The position numbers were made by a program, and so were the translations under genes. Of a stretch of DNA of 64,000 bases, positions 8,722-17,903 are shown in pieces. The DNA comes from Sinorhizobium sojae CCBAU 05684 (GTDB taxonomy: Bacteria; Pseudomonadota; Alphaproteobacteria; Rhizobiales; Rhizobiaceae), in NCBI RefSeq assembly GCF_002288525.1, contig NZ_CP023068.1, positions 1,426,001 through 1,490,000 on the forward strand, given 5' to 3'. Below the pieces are notes generated by a model. It saw only the letters and a list, made by a program, of their open reading frames with translations. It was not told the DNA's origin and searched no databases. The first letter of the stretch is position 1. Each line of letters begins with the position of its first letter.

Positions 8722-10758
8722 ATGCAAAAACTCATCGAAGTCCGGAACCTGAACATCGCCTATGGCAGCCCCGCCCGCTGGACCAATGTCGTGCAGGGCG
8801 TCTCCTTCGAGATCGCGCGCGGCGAGGCCTTCGGGCTCGTCGGGGAATCCGGCTGCGGCAAGTCCACCGTCGCCTATCGCCTGCTCGGCTACGGCACGAT
8901 CAACAGCCTGGTGCAGACCGGCGAGGTGCTGTTCGACGGCATAGACCTGCTGAAGCTCGACGCGAAATCACTCGGGCGGCTACGCGGCAACCGCATCGCA
9001 CTTGTGCCACAGAACCCGACGACCTCGCTCAGTCCCGGCATGCGGGTCGGTTCTCAGATCCGCGAGATGATCGCCACGCACAAGGCCTTGCCGGCCGGCA
9101 TGACCATGCAGGCCCGCATCGCCGAGCTTTTTGCGCTGGTCGGCCTACCGGATGTCGGCCATCGCTATCCGCACGAGCTCTCCGGCGGCCAGCAGCAGCG
9201 CGTGACGATCGCCATGGCGGTCGCCTGCAATCCGGACCTGCTGGTGCTGGACGAGCCGACGACCGGCCTCGACGTCACCACGCAACGCCAGATCATACAG
9301 CTTCTCGGCGATCTCAGAAGCCGCATCGGCATGGCAATGCTCTACGTGACGCACGACCTCGCGCTGCTCGCCCAGATCGCCGACCGGGTGGGCGTCATGT
9401 ATGCCGGCCAGCTCGTCGAAGTCGCGCCCTGCGATCAATTGCTGGCAGCACCGGCGCACCCCTATTCGCGCGGACTCATCGCCTCGATCCCGACCGTCGA
9501 CGGTACGGAGCGGCAGGCGCGTGGTCTGCGCGGCATGTTGCGCCGTGACCAGATGTCGACCGGCTGCAAGTTCGAGCCGCGCTGCGATTTCGCGACCGCC
9601 GCCTGTCGCACCACGCCGCAGGCGCTGGAGCCGGTCGCTGACACCCGCGCCGTCGCCTGCATGAAATGGCGGGAGGCGGTGGCGCCTGAGACGCCAGTCG
9701 GCAGGCCGAAACGCCGTGCCGGTGTCGCGGCACGGCCCGAGCGCCTGCTCGCGGTCGCCGACCTCGATCTCAGCTACCGGAAACCCGGCTTTTTCGACAG
9801 GTTCTTTGGCCGCACAAGCCCTTCCGTGGTGCGCGATATCGATCTGGAACTGCGCGCCGGCGAGGTTGTGGCACTCGTGGGCGAATCCGGCAGCGGCAAG
9901 TCGACCATTGCCCGCGCCATCAGCGGCCGCCTGCCGCCGCGCGCGGGGCTGATCAGCCTTGCCGGCGGCCTGCTCGCGCCGGCACTGAAAAGTCGCTCGG
10001 TCGAGCAGTTGCGGCAGATCCAGTACATCTTCCAGAACCCCGACGCCTCGCTCAACCCCCGCCGCCGTATCCGGGCGATCCTCGAACGCCCGCTCGACCA
10101 TTTCGGCATCAAGGCGGATGAGAAGACGCTTGTCGATGTGCTGGAAAATGTCGGCCTGCATGCCGGCTATCTCGACCGGTTCCCCGAACAGCTTTCCGGC
10201 GGCGAGCGGCAGCGCATCGCCATCGCCCGCGCGCTTCTGGTCAATCCAAAACTCCTGATCTGCGACGAGATCCTCTCCGCGCTTGACGTCTCGGTGCAGG
10301 CGCGCATTGTCGAGTTGCTGCGCTCCCTCAAGGAGAAACACGCCGTCGCCATGCTGTTCATCTCGCACGACCTCGCCGTCGTGCAGGAATTCGCCGACCG
10401 GGTCGCGGTGCTCTATCGCGGCGAACTCATGCAGCTCGCCGACACCGCAACGCTGCTTTCCGAGCCCCTGCATCCCTATACGGAAATGCTGCTGGAAGCC
10501 GCCCCGGGCCTTCGAAAAGACCATTTCATCTCCCACCCGCCCGCTGCTCCGACCTCGAAAGCGGTGCCCGGCGTTGGCTGTCCACTTGCCGGCCGTTGTC
10601 CCCGCCAGCTTGGCAACGTCTGCGCCGAAACCCGGCCGCCCGTCCAAGCAACGGACAACGGGTTCATCCGCTGCCATCTGACCACGCGCGACTTGGCAAC
10701 CCGTGCTTCTCCGGCAAATCGCAGTGACCACTCGAGACAGAGCAGGTCAGTCTCCTGA
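8722..10758 (+). CDS. ABC transporter ATPase, DppD-DppF fusion
   Basis: A 678-residue cytoplasmic protein holding two complete ABC domains in tandem. The start is ATG 8722. Domain 1 has Walker A 'GESGCGKST' (41-49), signature 'LSGGQQQRV' and Walker B 'LLVLDEPTTG'. Domain 2 has Walker A 'GESGSGKST' (about 387-395), signature 'LSGGERQRI' and 'LLICDEILSALD'. Both halves end with the oligopeptide-transporter C-terminal extension with spaced Cys ('GCKFEPRC', 'GCPLAGRCP'), which often binds a 4Fe-4S cluster. In domain 2 the usual 'DEPVSALD' Pro is Ile. The fusion replaces separate D and F subunits. It is the last gene of the operon. Confidence 0.92.
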   Translation: MQKLIEVRNLNIAYGSPARWTNVVQGVSFEIARGEAFGLVGESGCGKSTVAYRLLGYGTINSLVQTGEVLFDGIDLLKLDAKSLGRLRGNRIALVPQNPTTSLSPGMRVGSQIREMIATHKALPAGMTMQARIAELFALVGLPDVGHRYPHELSGGQQQRVTIAMAVACNPDLLVLDEPTTGLDVTTQRQIIQLLGDLRSRIGMAMLYVTHDLALLAQIADRVGVMYAGQLVEVAPCDQLLAAPAHPYSRGLIASIPTVDGTERQARGLRGMLRRDQMSTGCKFEPRCDFATAACRTTPQALEPVADTRAVACMKWREAVAPETPVGRPKRRAGVAARPERLLAVADLDLSYRKPGFFDRFFGRTSPSVVRDIDLELRAGEVVALVGESGSGKSTIARAISGRLPPRAGLISLAGGLLAPALKSRSVEQLRQIQYIFQNPDASLNPRRRIRAILERPLDHFGIKADEKTLVDVLENVGLHAGYLDRFPEQLSGGERQRIAIARALLVNPKLLICDEILSALDVSVQARIVELLRSLKEKHAVAMLFISHDLAVVQEFADRVAVLYRGELMQLADTATLLSEPLHPYTEMLLEAAPGLRKDHFISHPPAAPTSKAVPGVGCPLAGRCPRQLGNVCAETRPPVQATDNGFIRCHLTTRDLATRASPANRSDHSRQSRSVS

Positions 10759-10870
10759 GCCGAGAATATGTGTCCGGCGCCAGAATATGGTCGCAGGATC
10801 GGTAACAAATCCGCACCGAGCGTATATAACGCCTTGAACCTATTCGGACCCGAGACCAGTGGATCGAGCT

Positions 10871-11296
10871 TTATATTCGTTGATTACTCCAAGGATTTAC
10901 GACGGTAAGTCCTGCCGCTTCAAAGGGGCTTACATCACGCGTCGCTATGATAAATCCCTTGGAGGCGGCAATGGCGGCAATATATCCGTCGGGCGTCGGG
11001 AAGCCCTTGCCGGCCGCTCGGGCCTTCACTGCTAAGGCGGCATAGTGCCGGGCAGCTCCGATGTCGAACGGCAATACGCGATCGCCAAACAGTGAGAGCA
11101 CCCCGTCAAGCGTTTCGCTCAGGGCTTTCTTGCGCCGGCCATCCGGCAATGCACCGATTCCAAACATCAGTTCGGCCAACGTCACACTGGACAGATATAG
11201 GGTCTCGGCGACCTGCTCGTTCAACCAGGAGTGCACGACCGGATTGGGGGCTGGTTTCATCGCCTCGGAGACGACATTCGTATCCAAGACGATCAT
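10871..11296 (-). CDS. vapC: type II toxin, PIN-domain ribonuclease (VapC/FitB)
   Basis: A 141-residue PIN-domain protein. The acidic residues expected for Mg-dependent RNA cleavage are present: Asp5 in 'VLDTNVVSE', Glu in 'SVTLAELMFGI', and Asp in 'TPDGYIAAIA'. 'ATRDVSPFEAAGLTVVNPW' is the C-terminal block of the FitB/StbB subgroup. Its start overlaps the antitoxin stop (ATGA), the normal order for this module. It probably degrades RNA when the antitoxin is lost, stabilising the replicon. Confidence 0.92.
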   Translation of the reverse strand: MIVLDTNVVSEAMKPAPNPVVHSWLNEQVAETLYLSSVTLAELMFGIGALPDGRRKKALSETLDGVLSLFGDRVLPFDIGAARHYAALAVKARAAGKGFPTPDGYIAAIAASKGFIIATRDVSPFEAAGLTVVNPWSNQRI

Positions 11297-11547
11297 TCAA
11301 ACCTCATTGGCTCCGCCGGCGCCTTGTCACGTACCTCATCAAACACTGCGAAATCATCATTGGTCAGTCCCAGCCGCCGGCCGACCTCAGCCAAGGCATC
11401 CCCCATGCGAACGCGCTGCTCGGGCTTTACCACACTTTCCAGAATGTCACGGACTTCCGCCTCGGTGCTGCGGCCGTGCATCGCCGCACGCACGCGTAAA
11501 GCGCGATGCACCTCATCGGGCACATTCCTCACTGTCAGGATCGCCAT
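11293..11547 (-). CDS. type II antitoxin, FitA/StbC-like ribbon-helix-helix protein
   Basis: An 84-residue protein from ATG 11547; an upstream in-frame start would add 19 residues without homology. The N-terminus 'MAILTVRNVPDEVHRALRVR' followed by 'HGRSTEAEVRDILE' is the FitA-type ribbon-helix-helix DNA-binding fold. The C-terminal half wraps the toxin in this family. It is transcribed first and overlaps the toxin gene by 4 bp. With the toxin it should repress its own promoter, located upstream of 11547. Confidence 0.9.
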   Translation of the reverse strand: MAILTVRNVPDEVHRALRVRAAMHGRSTEAEVRDILESVVKPEQRVRMGDALAEVGRRLGLTNDDFAVFDEVRDKAPAEPMRFE

Positions 11548-11604
11548 AGTCAGAAGCTCGAATTTGCCTTCAATGACTGCAATATAGTCGACATGCAGTC
11601 TCAT

Positions 11605-11876
11605 TGCAATTGCTTGAGTGACTGCCTTTGCGATTTCCGTACATTTACATCTATCGTGTGGCCACGTTTAAAGGTGCCAGGTCCAAAGCTCCCGAGGCGA
11701 GACGCTGGCAGCTGTTCGCTCTACCATGATGCTGGTCCGCGCGCATTGCGCGACGCTCCGGGATAAAGCCAGTCGATGTCCGCATAAAGGCGCACGACCC
11801 TCTGTTAAAAGGGCGCCAAGAGAAACCTGTTCCGGCAGGCACAGGAACAGGAACGCACCAACCGCGCTTCAATGCT
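11605..11876. other. intergenic region without recognised gene
   Basis: About 270 bases between the antitoxin promoter side and the csbD-like gene. Nothing convincing was seen apart from room for the toxin-antitoxin promoter. Confidence 0.5.
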
Positions 11877-12068
11877 TTAAGTCTTGTCGACAGCGTTTTT
11901 AACTGCGTCCTTTAGCTTTCCCTTGGCTTGCTGGGCACCGCCCTTTACCTCTTGCGCCGCGCCCTTGGCGCGGAGCGAGTTGTTGTCGGTTGCGTCGCCT
12001 GCGGCCTTCTTGGCCTTACCAGCGAGCTCATTGGCCTTGCCGGCCACTTTGTCCTTTGCACTGCCCAT
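11877..12068 (-). CDS. CsbD-family stress protein
   Basis: A 63-residue hydrophilic, Lys/Ala-rich protein starting at ATG 12068, 'MGSAKDKVAGKANELAGKAK'. It has the repeated 'KGxAxxxKGxAxQxKGKxKD' pattern of CsbD-like general stress proteins. The open frame extends upstream, but the extra 33 residues look like non-coding sequence. In rhizobia such genes are induced by osmotic and stationary-phase stress; function at the molecular level is not established. No operon partner. Confidence 0.88.
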   Translation of the reverse strand: MGSAKDKVAGKANELAGKAKKAAGDATDNNSLRAKGAAQEVKGGAQQAKGKLKDAVKNAVDKT

Positions 12069-12423
12069 GCGGGGTCTCCCGATTTGGAGGACGCGACTTG
12101 CGCCCCCACAGGCGCTCGAACGAGCGGCTCGGCGCTTTGTTCCCATTTGATCTGGATCAGGCGGCACGCATCAGCACCAGGCTCCTCCAGACGTAAGCTT
12201 TGGCTTTACCGATGTCCTCGCCCTTCACCTGGAATCCGAAGGGGTCAGCTCCACGATCCAACTTGCGCCTGCGGGTTCGGGAAGCCTAAACCCAACCGGC
12301 CCATCATCGGACTGAAGAGGATCAGGACTTCGTTCCGCGTGCTGGCCAAAGGACCGAGGGCGCTGGCGGTTGCCGCGACTATTGTGAGGCTTGGTATTAC
12401 CGCATGCGACTCGCTCACGATGC

Positions 12424-12473
12424 CGTTCCACTCGATACATTATGCGATCTTCTGAGCACAGAGGGCGAACATT
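12424..12473 (+). repeat. interspersed ~50-bp repeat, copy 1
   Basis: First of three related copies (others 46791-46842 and 58155-58205). The shared core is GATACATTATGCGATCTT followed by AGCACAGA. The outer ends are short inverted repeats (GTTCC at the left, GAAC at the right). It lies beside the broken HNH gene. Confidence 0.7.
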
Positions 12474-12539
12474 CTCGCAACCAGGCGGGCAGATGGCTCG
12501 TGAAGAACGGCTGCCCTCGACCCAAAGCGGACTTCGGAT

Positions 12540-12975
12540 TATCTTCCGATGTACGAAGATCGGCGATTTATCCCGTTTGACCGGAGGCACTAGCGTCCTC
12601 TTTCCAACCCGTACGACACGATCGGCGCTGACAATGCGACGCAGCGGGAATCGCGAACATCCAGTGGGCGGTCCCGGAAAGCGCGATACCATTGCCCAAT
12701 ATATCAGGGCCGCTGGCTTCCACTGGTCGAATATGCGCGGCATCGACTTCGGCCCGGCCGCCGCCGTTCATCAACTTCAGTCCGGTGATCGCGCACCGCT
12801 TGTCGTAGGTTTTGAGGACGAGGTGCCGGAACAGGCGGTTTCGCACGATTCGGGAAGTGAGCTGAGTGACGCGATCGCGCTCCTGCTCAAGAACGAGGGG
12901 GTCCTGCCGTTGCTCGCCAAATCCGGGCGCCGGATTGACGGTCTCTGGCTCACCGACACATGCGATTGAAATCAC
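12540..12975 (-). pseudogene. HNH endonuclease remnant, frameshifted
   Basis: The 12975 end gives a C-terminal HNH domain fragment: 'RHLVLKTYDKRCAITGLKLM' and then 'VDAAHIRPVEASGPD', 'NGIALSGTAHWMF'. This is the Cys-x2-Thr-Gly, AAHI and H-x2-F arrangement of HNH proteins of the PF13391 type. After 'HWMF' the frame is lost. Plausible continuation ('RRIVSADRVVRVGKR') is found in another frame from about 12640 down. The N-terminus is also missing. It is a decayed gene, not a product. Confidence 0.7.
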
Positions 12976-13123
12976 CTGGAGAGATCGGCCTCACCGCGGA
13001 CTGCGCCCGTCCGGAGATACGGCCGTCGTCATTCAGCAGGCCGCGTTCGATCACCGGCGCATTGAAATCATTGGCGAATTGAAAATCGCTAGTCTTACCA
13101 TTTCACGTCGTCATTTCATCAAC

Positions 13124-13184
13124 CGTCGCATCATCCGCCCGCTCCCTGATGCCCTTGAAAGATGGATGCTGCGGGTTTGCACCG
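13124..13184 (+). repeat. direct repeat flanking the cyclase gene, left copy
   Basis: Matches 15329-15383: both begin CGTCGCATC, run through TCCGCC, GCTCCC, ATGGATGC and end GGTTTGCACCG. This copy has an internal insertion (CTTGAAAG). The two copies bracket the cyclase-TPR gene. Confidence 0.6.
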
Positions 13185-13251
13185 GCTGGGCTATCTCTCG
13201 ATCCCCCCGGATCCGCCACTTCATTGTTTGAGTTGTTGAAAAACTCGCCTC

Positions 13252-15126
13252 TCAACCGAGAAGCTCAAGCACCTTCGGGAAGCGCGGATGGCTACGGACC
13301 GCATCGAGATCCGAGTCATATCTGATCCACCTCTTTGTTTCATGGGTGGCGCCTGGAAGGAGCTCTAGTAGCAGGTCGACCGCTCGATCAGCTTCGCCCT
13401 CGAGCGAGTAAAAGCAAGCCACATTGTATTTTGCTAGACGGTCGTCCGGATCAATAGCCAGCGCGCGGCCTGCCCATTCTTTGGCACGATCAAGCTCACC
13501 AAGTGCTGCGAGACCCACCGCGCCCAGGTAGGCGGCTCTCGAGTTTTCCGGACGCAACGCGAGTTCACGCTCGGCGCGCGCGACACCTTCCCGCGCCGCC
13601 ACTTTCATTTCATCCTCGCGCCCGAGCGACCGGAGAACGTTAACGAGCACAATCAAGGACTGGTAGTCGTCGGGCTTGATCTCTGCGGCGCGTTGGAAAT
13701 GTCTGGCCGCTTCGTCCAGTTTTCCCTGGGCAAAGCAGGCTCGGGCGTAGAAGTAATTGGCTTCAAACAGATTTGGATCGAGGTTGATTGCCTGATCGAA
13801 CTCCGCCATTGCTTCCGAATGCCGCTCGCGAAGCGAAAGCGCCAGGCCGAGTGAAGCATGCGCTTCTGCGAGGCCGCTCTCAAGATCTAAGGCCTTGGCA
13901 CTAGTCGCCAGAATACCGTCGACCGACACATCAGCATTGTAGTGAAGGAAGAGAAAGGAGTCGCAGTCAGCAATGCCCGCATACGCCCGCGCGTAAAGCG
14001 GGTCGAGTTCAACCGCCATCTCGAACATGCGCTTCGCCAAGACGTAATGGGACTTGGAATGCCAGTGCAGGAATTGCCGTCCTCTAAGGTAGTACGCGTA
14101 GGCCTTGAAGTTCTCGGTCGGCACCCGGCCGATAACTTTCTTCTCTTCTGGCAGCAGCTTGACCTTCAAGTGGTCCACAATGGTATGGGTGATCTCGTCT
14201 TGTAAGGCGAAGATATCAGTCAGATCCCGGTCGTAGCGATCCGCCCAGAGATGACCGCCGCCCTTACCCTCGACGAGCTGCGCCGTGATGCGAACACGCG
14301 ATCCGGCCTTGCGGACGCTTCCTTCGAGAATATAGCCAACGCTCAGATCTTGGCTCACCTGCTGCGTCTTAACCGGCTTGCCCTTGTAGGTATATACTGT
14401 ATTGCGCGCTACGACGAACAGGCCGGAGATTTTCGTCAGGTCGGTAATAAGGTCTTCTGTGATCCCATCGCTGAAATATTCTTGCTCGGGGTCACCGCTT
14501 ATATTGTTGAAGGGCAGGACCGCGATAGAGGGCTTTTCGATCTCCCAGGGCTCTTGGGTGTCTGCACCCGATCCGATCGTCCTGGCGGCCGGAGGAAAGC
14601 CCAGGGAAATGCCGTAAGCGCGCACCGGCCTATCGATGTTCTTGAGCGTGTGCTCACCCATGTCCTCAAATTGAAGATCGAGACGATTGCCGACGTTATC
14701 CCGGACCGCTGCAGAGACCGCGATCCCCCCCGGCGCTGCAAGTTTTTCGAGCCGTACGGCGACGTTGACGCCGTCGCCAAAGATGTCGTCGCCCTCTGCT
14801 ATCACGTCCCCGAGGTTGATGCCCATGCGGAGCTCGATCCGGCTAGGTGGCTGCACACCTGCATTCCGCTCAAGCATACCGCACTGGACCGTGGCAGCAC
14901 AGGTGACCGCATTCACGACGCTTGGAAATTCCGCTAGGAATCCGTCGCCGGTGTCCTTCACGATGCGCCCCTCGTACTCGGAAATCTTGGGATCAATAAG
15001 TTCCCTGCGGTGCGATTTCCATGACGCGTGAGTACCTGCCTCATCCCGGGCCATGAGGCGGGTATAAGTCACTACGTCCGCGGCGAGAATGGCCGTCAAA
15101 CGTCTGTGCACGTTCGGATCGTCCAT
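13252..15126 (-). CDS. class III adenylate/guanylate cyclase with TolB/FlgO-like and TPR regions
   Basis: A 624-residue protein. Residues 1-175 are a class III nucleotide cyclase domain. Metal-binding Asp is in 'ILAADVVTYTRLM', the second in 'KDTGDGFLAEF', and 'FGDGVNVAVRLE' is the dimer-interface motif. Residues about 195-320 ('KPSIAVLPFNNISGDPEQEYF' in content, then 'VRITAQLVEG') are the TolB/FlgO-like domain common in rhizobial cyclases. Residues 340-620 are tetratricopeptide repeats. No membrane segment is seen, so it is likely cytoplasmic. The product (cAMP or cGMP) and the signal are unknown. Rhizobia carry many such paralogues. It is monocistronic and flanked by a 55-bp direct repeat. 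Confidence 0.9.
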   Translation of the reverse strand: MDDPNVHRRLTAILAADVVTYTRLMARDEAGTHASWKSHRRELIDPKISEYEGRIVKDTGDGFLAEFPSVVNAVTCAATVQCGMLERNAGVQPPSRIELRMGINLGDVIAEGDDIFGDGVNVAVRLEKLAAPGGIAVSAAVRDNVGNRLDLQFEDMGEHTLKNIDRPVRAYGISLGFPPAARTIGSGADTQEPWEIEKPSIAVLPFNNISGDPEQEYFSDGITEDLITDLTKISGLFVVARNTVYTYKGKPVKTQQVSQDLSVGYILEGSVRKAGSRVRITAQLVEGKGGGHLWADRYDRDLTDIFALQDEITHTIVDHLKVKLLPEEKKVIGRVPTENFKAYAYYLRGRQFLHWHSKSHYVLAKRMFEMAVELDPLYARAYAGIADCDSFLFLHYNADVSVDGILATSAKALDLESGLAEAHASLGLALSLRERHSEAMAEFDQAINLDPNLFEANYFYARACFAQGKLDEAARHFQRAAEIKPDDYQSLIVLVNVLRSLGREDEMKVAAREGVARAERELALRPENSRAAYLGAVGLAALGELDRAKEWAGRALAIDPDDRLAKYNVACFYSLEGEADRAVDLLLELLPGATHETKRWIRYDSDLDAVRSHPRFPKVLELLG

Positions 15127-15886
15127 GTGCCCACCCAGTCTTCGTGTGCGCCACGGTTCGGTGTGCCATAGTCTCAGCCCAATCCAATCATACTCCAGCG
15201 GTTAGAGAATGTCTCGTTCTGGTGTGGTCAGGGACGACTGAACTCTGATCAATTCTCACGCAGACGAATGCTAATCCGGTTGCGGCGCAGACGACGAGTC
15301 CGAGGACGTATCGAGGTTAGAGTGTACCCGTCGCATCGTCCGCCGGCTCCCCGACCCACGATGGATGCCGCAGGTTTGCACCGAGAACGGCCAGCCGCTG
15401 TCCAAAGCAGAGATCAGGGCCGTCGAGGCGTTCACCCCCATACGTTTCTCGTGAGCGCGTTGAGATAGGACTTTAGTCCAACAAGAATTTTGCAAAAGGT
15501 CTTAGCCCACTCTGTCTATCTATTATCCCATTGAGCGCGCTTCATAATCCTTGAGCTACAACCTGTGCCGTGTGAGACCCTCCAAGTCTTGGTTGTAGGG
15601 CGTAGAGGAAATCGTGGATCTTCACACCACTGGGCGGAAGGCATCTGAGACTACGAGCTCGCGGCGCCTCGATTCAACGAACAGGCTGGTAGCCTTATTG
15701 TTCGTTTTCGGCCCGATCCTCCAAGCCTTATTCTATTTATTCTGTTGGTGGGTCATAGACGAGTTGACTGAGCCCGGCAGATGGTGACAGTCCCTGGGGC
15801 GGGCCGTCAAGTAATCTTAAACGCCGATCGCTCCTGCTGGTCTGCCTCTTTGGCGTGTGAGCCCAGCTATTGCATCCTATATATCG
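15127..15886. other. intergenic region with repeat, no intact gene
   Basis: About 760 bases. It contains the right copy of the direct repeat (15329-15383). Downstream of the repeat a short open stretch reads 'ENGQPLSKAEIRAVEAFTP' (to about 15440), possibly a remnant of an unrecognised gene. Nothing else was recognised before the ligD fragment. Confidence 0.5.
15329..15383 (+). repeat. direct repeat flanking the cyclase gene, right copy
   Basis: Partner of 13124-13184 in the same orientation, without that copy's internal 8-base insertion. Together they bracket about 2.1 kb containing one gene, which suggests an inserted or duplicated block. Confidence 0.6.
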
Positions 15887-16165
15887 TCGGATCGCGCCCT
15901 TGAGGCCGGCCAGGATGGGCTCGAGCAGCTGCCGCCTCTCGCCGAGTGGCAGTCGTCGCAGATCTCGGCCGTCGAGATAGAGGAGATCGAAAGCGAAGAG
16001 GATGATCTCGTCTGGCTCATGCGCGGCCGGCCGGCGCCCGAGCGCTCGCTGCAGCATGCCGAAGTCGGAGCGCCCTTGCTCGTCGAGAACGACCGCCTCG
16101 CCGTCCAGGATCGTCGACTTCACTTTGAGTCGCCGCGCCTCGGCCGCAATCGCCTGCCTCTATCC
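15887..16165 (-). pseudogene. ligD: ATP-dependent DNA ligase (LigD-type) fragment
   Basis: About 90 codons match the ligase domain of bacterial NHEJ ligase LigD: 'LDGEAVVLDEQGRSDFGMLQ' (conserved Glu after the adenylation site), then 'LFAFDLLYLDGRDLRRLPL' and 'ERRQLLEPILAGLKGAIR'. The catalytic Lys region upstream and everything after 'GAIR' are missing. The polymerase and nuclease domains are absent. It is a dead fragment. A Ku fragment at 38.3 kb is the other half of the same repair system. Confidence 0.8.
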
Positions 16166-16530
16166 ACCGCCTGCTGTGGAAAAAACGTAAAAGTCCAGGC
16201 GGCTAAGAAAGTCCGGTACGTCGTTCTCCGAGAAACTACGAATTTCCCAGTTCGAGCCTATCCAGTCCTCGACTGGCTCCGGGACGCCGCCGAGTACTTT
16301 GGCAAACGCAACCGGAACGCCGAAGAGGCGATCCAAAACGCGCTCGACGACTGCGAGATCGTATTGCTGAATGCATTGTCCGTCAAAGAGCGGATGATGA
16401 ACCACACACACGACACGCCGGGGCCGCAAACGCACCGGCGTGAGCGGCATCCGTCGAAAGACGGCAGGATGGTGCGCCAGAAGAATGTCGCAGGTCGCGT
16501 CTTCCGATCCGGTCAGCCAAGTTCGACTGC
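16160..16530 (-). pseudogene. glycosyltransferase fragment
   Basis: An open stretch without proper ends reads 'DILLAHHPAVFRRMPLTPVR', 'VCVVHHPLFDG', and finally 'SENDVPDFLSRLDFYVFST'. The last block resembles the donor-binding region of GT4-like transferases, where 'FLxxLDFFVYYT' precedes the conserved Glu motif. The rest is lost at the ligD junction. Assignment rests on motif resemblance. Confidence 0.45.
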
Positions 16531-16589
16531 TCGATCACGGCTGCCAAGCGGCTATCGAAGACACCAACCGGAGGCCGTTGAGGCCCTAG

Positions 16590-16722
16590 AAAGGGCAGGA
16601 GACCAGTTCGGCGGCATGGAGGTGTCCGAAGCCAAGCGGCCGAAGACGCTGGAGGACGAGAATACGAAGCTGAAGCGGCTTCTGGCGGATGCGATGCTGG
16701 ACAATGCTGCTTTAAAAGACCA
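16590..16722 (+). pseudogene. IS3 family OrfA fragment
   Basis: The stretch 'FGGMEVSEAKRPKTLEDENT' then 'KLKRLLADAMLDNAALKD' is the leucine-zipper 3' half of IS3-family (IS407-like) OrfA. No OrfB follows and the 5' part is missing. Confidence 0.8.
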
Positions 16723-16734
16723 TAAGTTCGCGCC

Positions 16735-16811
16735 CGGGCCGATCCAGTCGCAAGCGCTGCCGCGATGAGAACCGATCCGAGACAAGCGTATAGAAGCTTG
16801 ATCATTGACAT
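16735..16811 (-). pseudogene. 5' end of a secreted-protein gene, truncated by IS3 debris
   Basis: ATG 16811, preceded by GGAGG, opens a typical signal peptide (basic 'MIK', hydrophobic 'SVLIAAALATG', 'SARA'). The frame then runs into antisense IS3 sequence. The original gene cannot be identified. Confidence 0.5.
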
Positions 16812-16821
16812 TCCTCCCTTG

Positions 16822-17699
16822 TCAAATTGGAAAGCTTGAACCGTGTGAGATGATGGCAATCGCGGCCCCGGACGCCGCCGGTATCACGCAAAGCAATCCG
16901 AATGCGCAGAGGCGGGCAAAGCGGCTTTTGAGCCGGCCGATTCGTCTGATCCGCCGTGCGACCTCTGGAACGAGGAACACGAGCGTGAGGGTCGCAAGCG
17001 CAAGGAGATCGGCCTTACGGGTAATCAGCGTCACTGCGTAAACGACAGACAACATCCCGCCGGCTCCACCCAGAAAAGCGGGTGTTCCGAAAGGATTGTC
17101 CTCGTCCCAAAACTCCAGGCGACAATCGCCGAAAGGGCGGCTGCGAACATCAGACAAAGCTGCAGGCTTGACGAGGACGCACCGAATAAAGCGATCGGCG
17201 CAAAACCGGCTGAAGCGATGGCAAGAAGCAGCATCCGTTTGGCGCCATCTTCCCCGGCGGAGCCCCCAAAGTCACGGCGCAGCAAGGTCATCGACAACAT
17301 GCCGGCGGCTGCGGCGAGAACCACTTCAAGCGGGGCGGCAGTTAGCCGGCTTTGTCCTATGTACAAGGCGGCGGCCAGCGGCTGCAGCACCACCGCCCAA
17401 GTTGTCAGCCGCGGTCGATCGGCAAGATCGACAGCAAGGCCTATGAGGGCACCCGCCATAGAAATGTAGAAAATCTTGTTCACTGCACCGATGGGCGGAA
17501 ACGGCGGCACTTTCTGGTAGACGAGGAAATATGAGGCCAGGAAGGCTGCCGAACCAATCAGCCCGGCCCAGGCCGCGCTGAGACTGAGCATTCGGCGAAG
17601 GCCCGCCTGGACGAAGACGGCGCTTGTGATCGAAACCGTCCCGTTGAGCACGGCTTCCTGAGGAGTGCCTCCCATCGAAATCACGCCGTCAACCAACAT
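16822..17699 (-). pseudogene. multi-pass membrane protein, frameshifted
   Basis: Two overlapping frames together describe one membrane protein of about 290 residues. The first (start 17699) has hydrophobic segments such as 'LIGSAAFLASYFLVYQ' and 'LMFAAALSAIVAWSFG'. Near 17090 the reading continues in another frame as 'DEDNPFGTPAFLGGAGG', then 'ADLLALATLTLVFLVPEVAR' and a last helix ending at 16822. A single indel in 'TCCTCGTCCC' (about 17098-17107) would explain the break. Family not recognised. A degenerate copy of the cluster palindrome lies upstream at 17763. Confidence 0.6.
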
Positions 17700-17762
17700 A
17701 ATTGCACGAGTTCGGCATCACCCCTCTCCTCCCCAGGTCGGCGACAAAGACCAATGATATTC

Positions 17763-17780
17763 TGATACCAGTTGGTCTTC
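17763..17780. promoter_or_regulatory. degenerate cluster palindrome
   Basis: TGATACCAGTTGGTCTTC keeps the left half (GATACC) of the cluster operator and a weak right half. It overlaps a separate wide repeat, AAGACCAA (17747) ... TTGGTCTT (17772). Possible operator for the gene at 17699. Confidence 0.3.
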
Positions 17781-17903
17781 TAATTCACTGATTCATGTGT
17801 GAGGGTCGTCAGCCTCAGTCGGACCACCTCAGCAAGGGACAGACCTTCGCGCAGCGATGGCGAGGCGGTCCTTTCTGCACACTGCGGCACGACCGCTTGC
17901 ACC

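Noticed and set aside
9145-10731. A 528-codon open frame on the minus strand
   Set aside because: It is antisense to the tandem ABC ATPase in a GC-rich region; the product has no family motif, while the plus strand has full Walker and signature motifs.
12225-12743. A 172-codon minus-strand frame as an independent gene
   Set aside because: Part of it continues the HNH domain in a shifted frame and the rest crosses repeat copy 1; it is debris.
13124-15383. The direct repeat as attachment sites of an integrative element
   Set aside because: No integrase or tRNA gene is associated and the copies are imperfect, so att sites are not supported.
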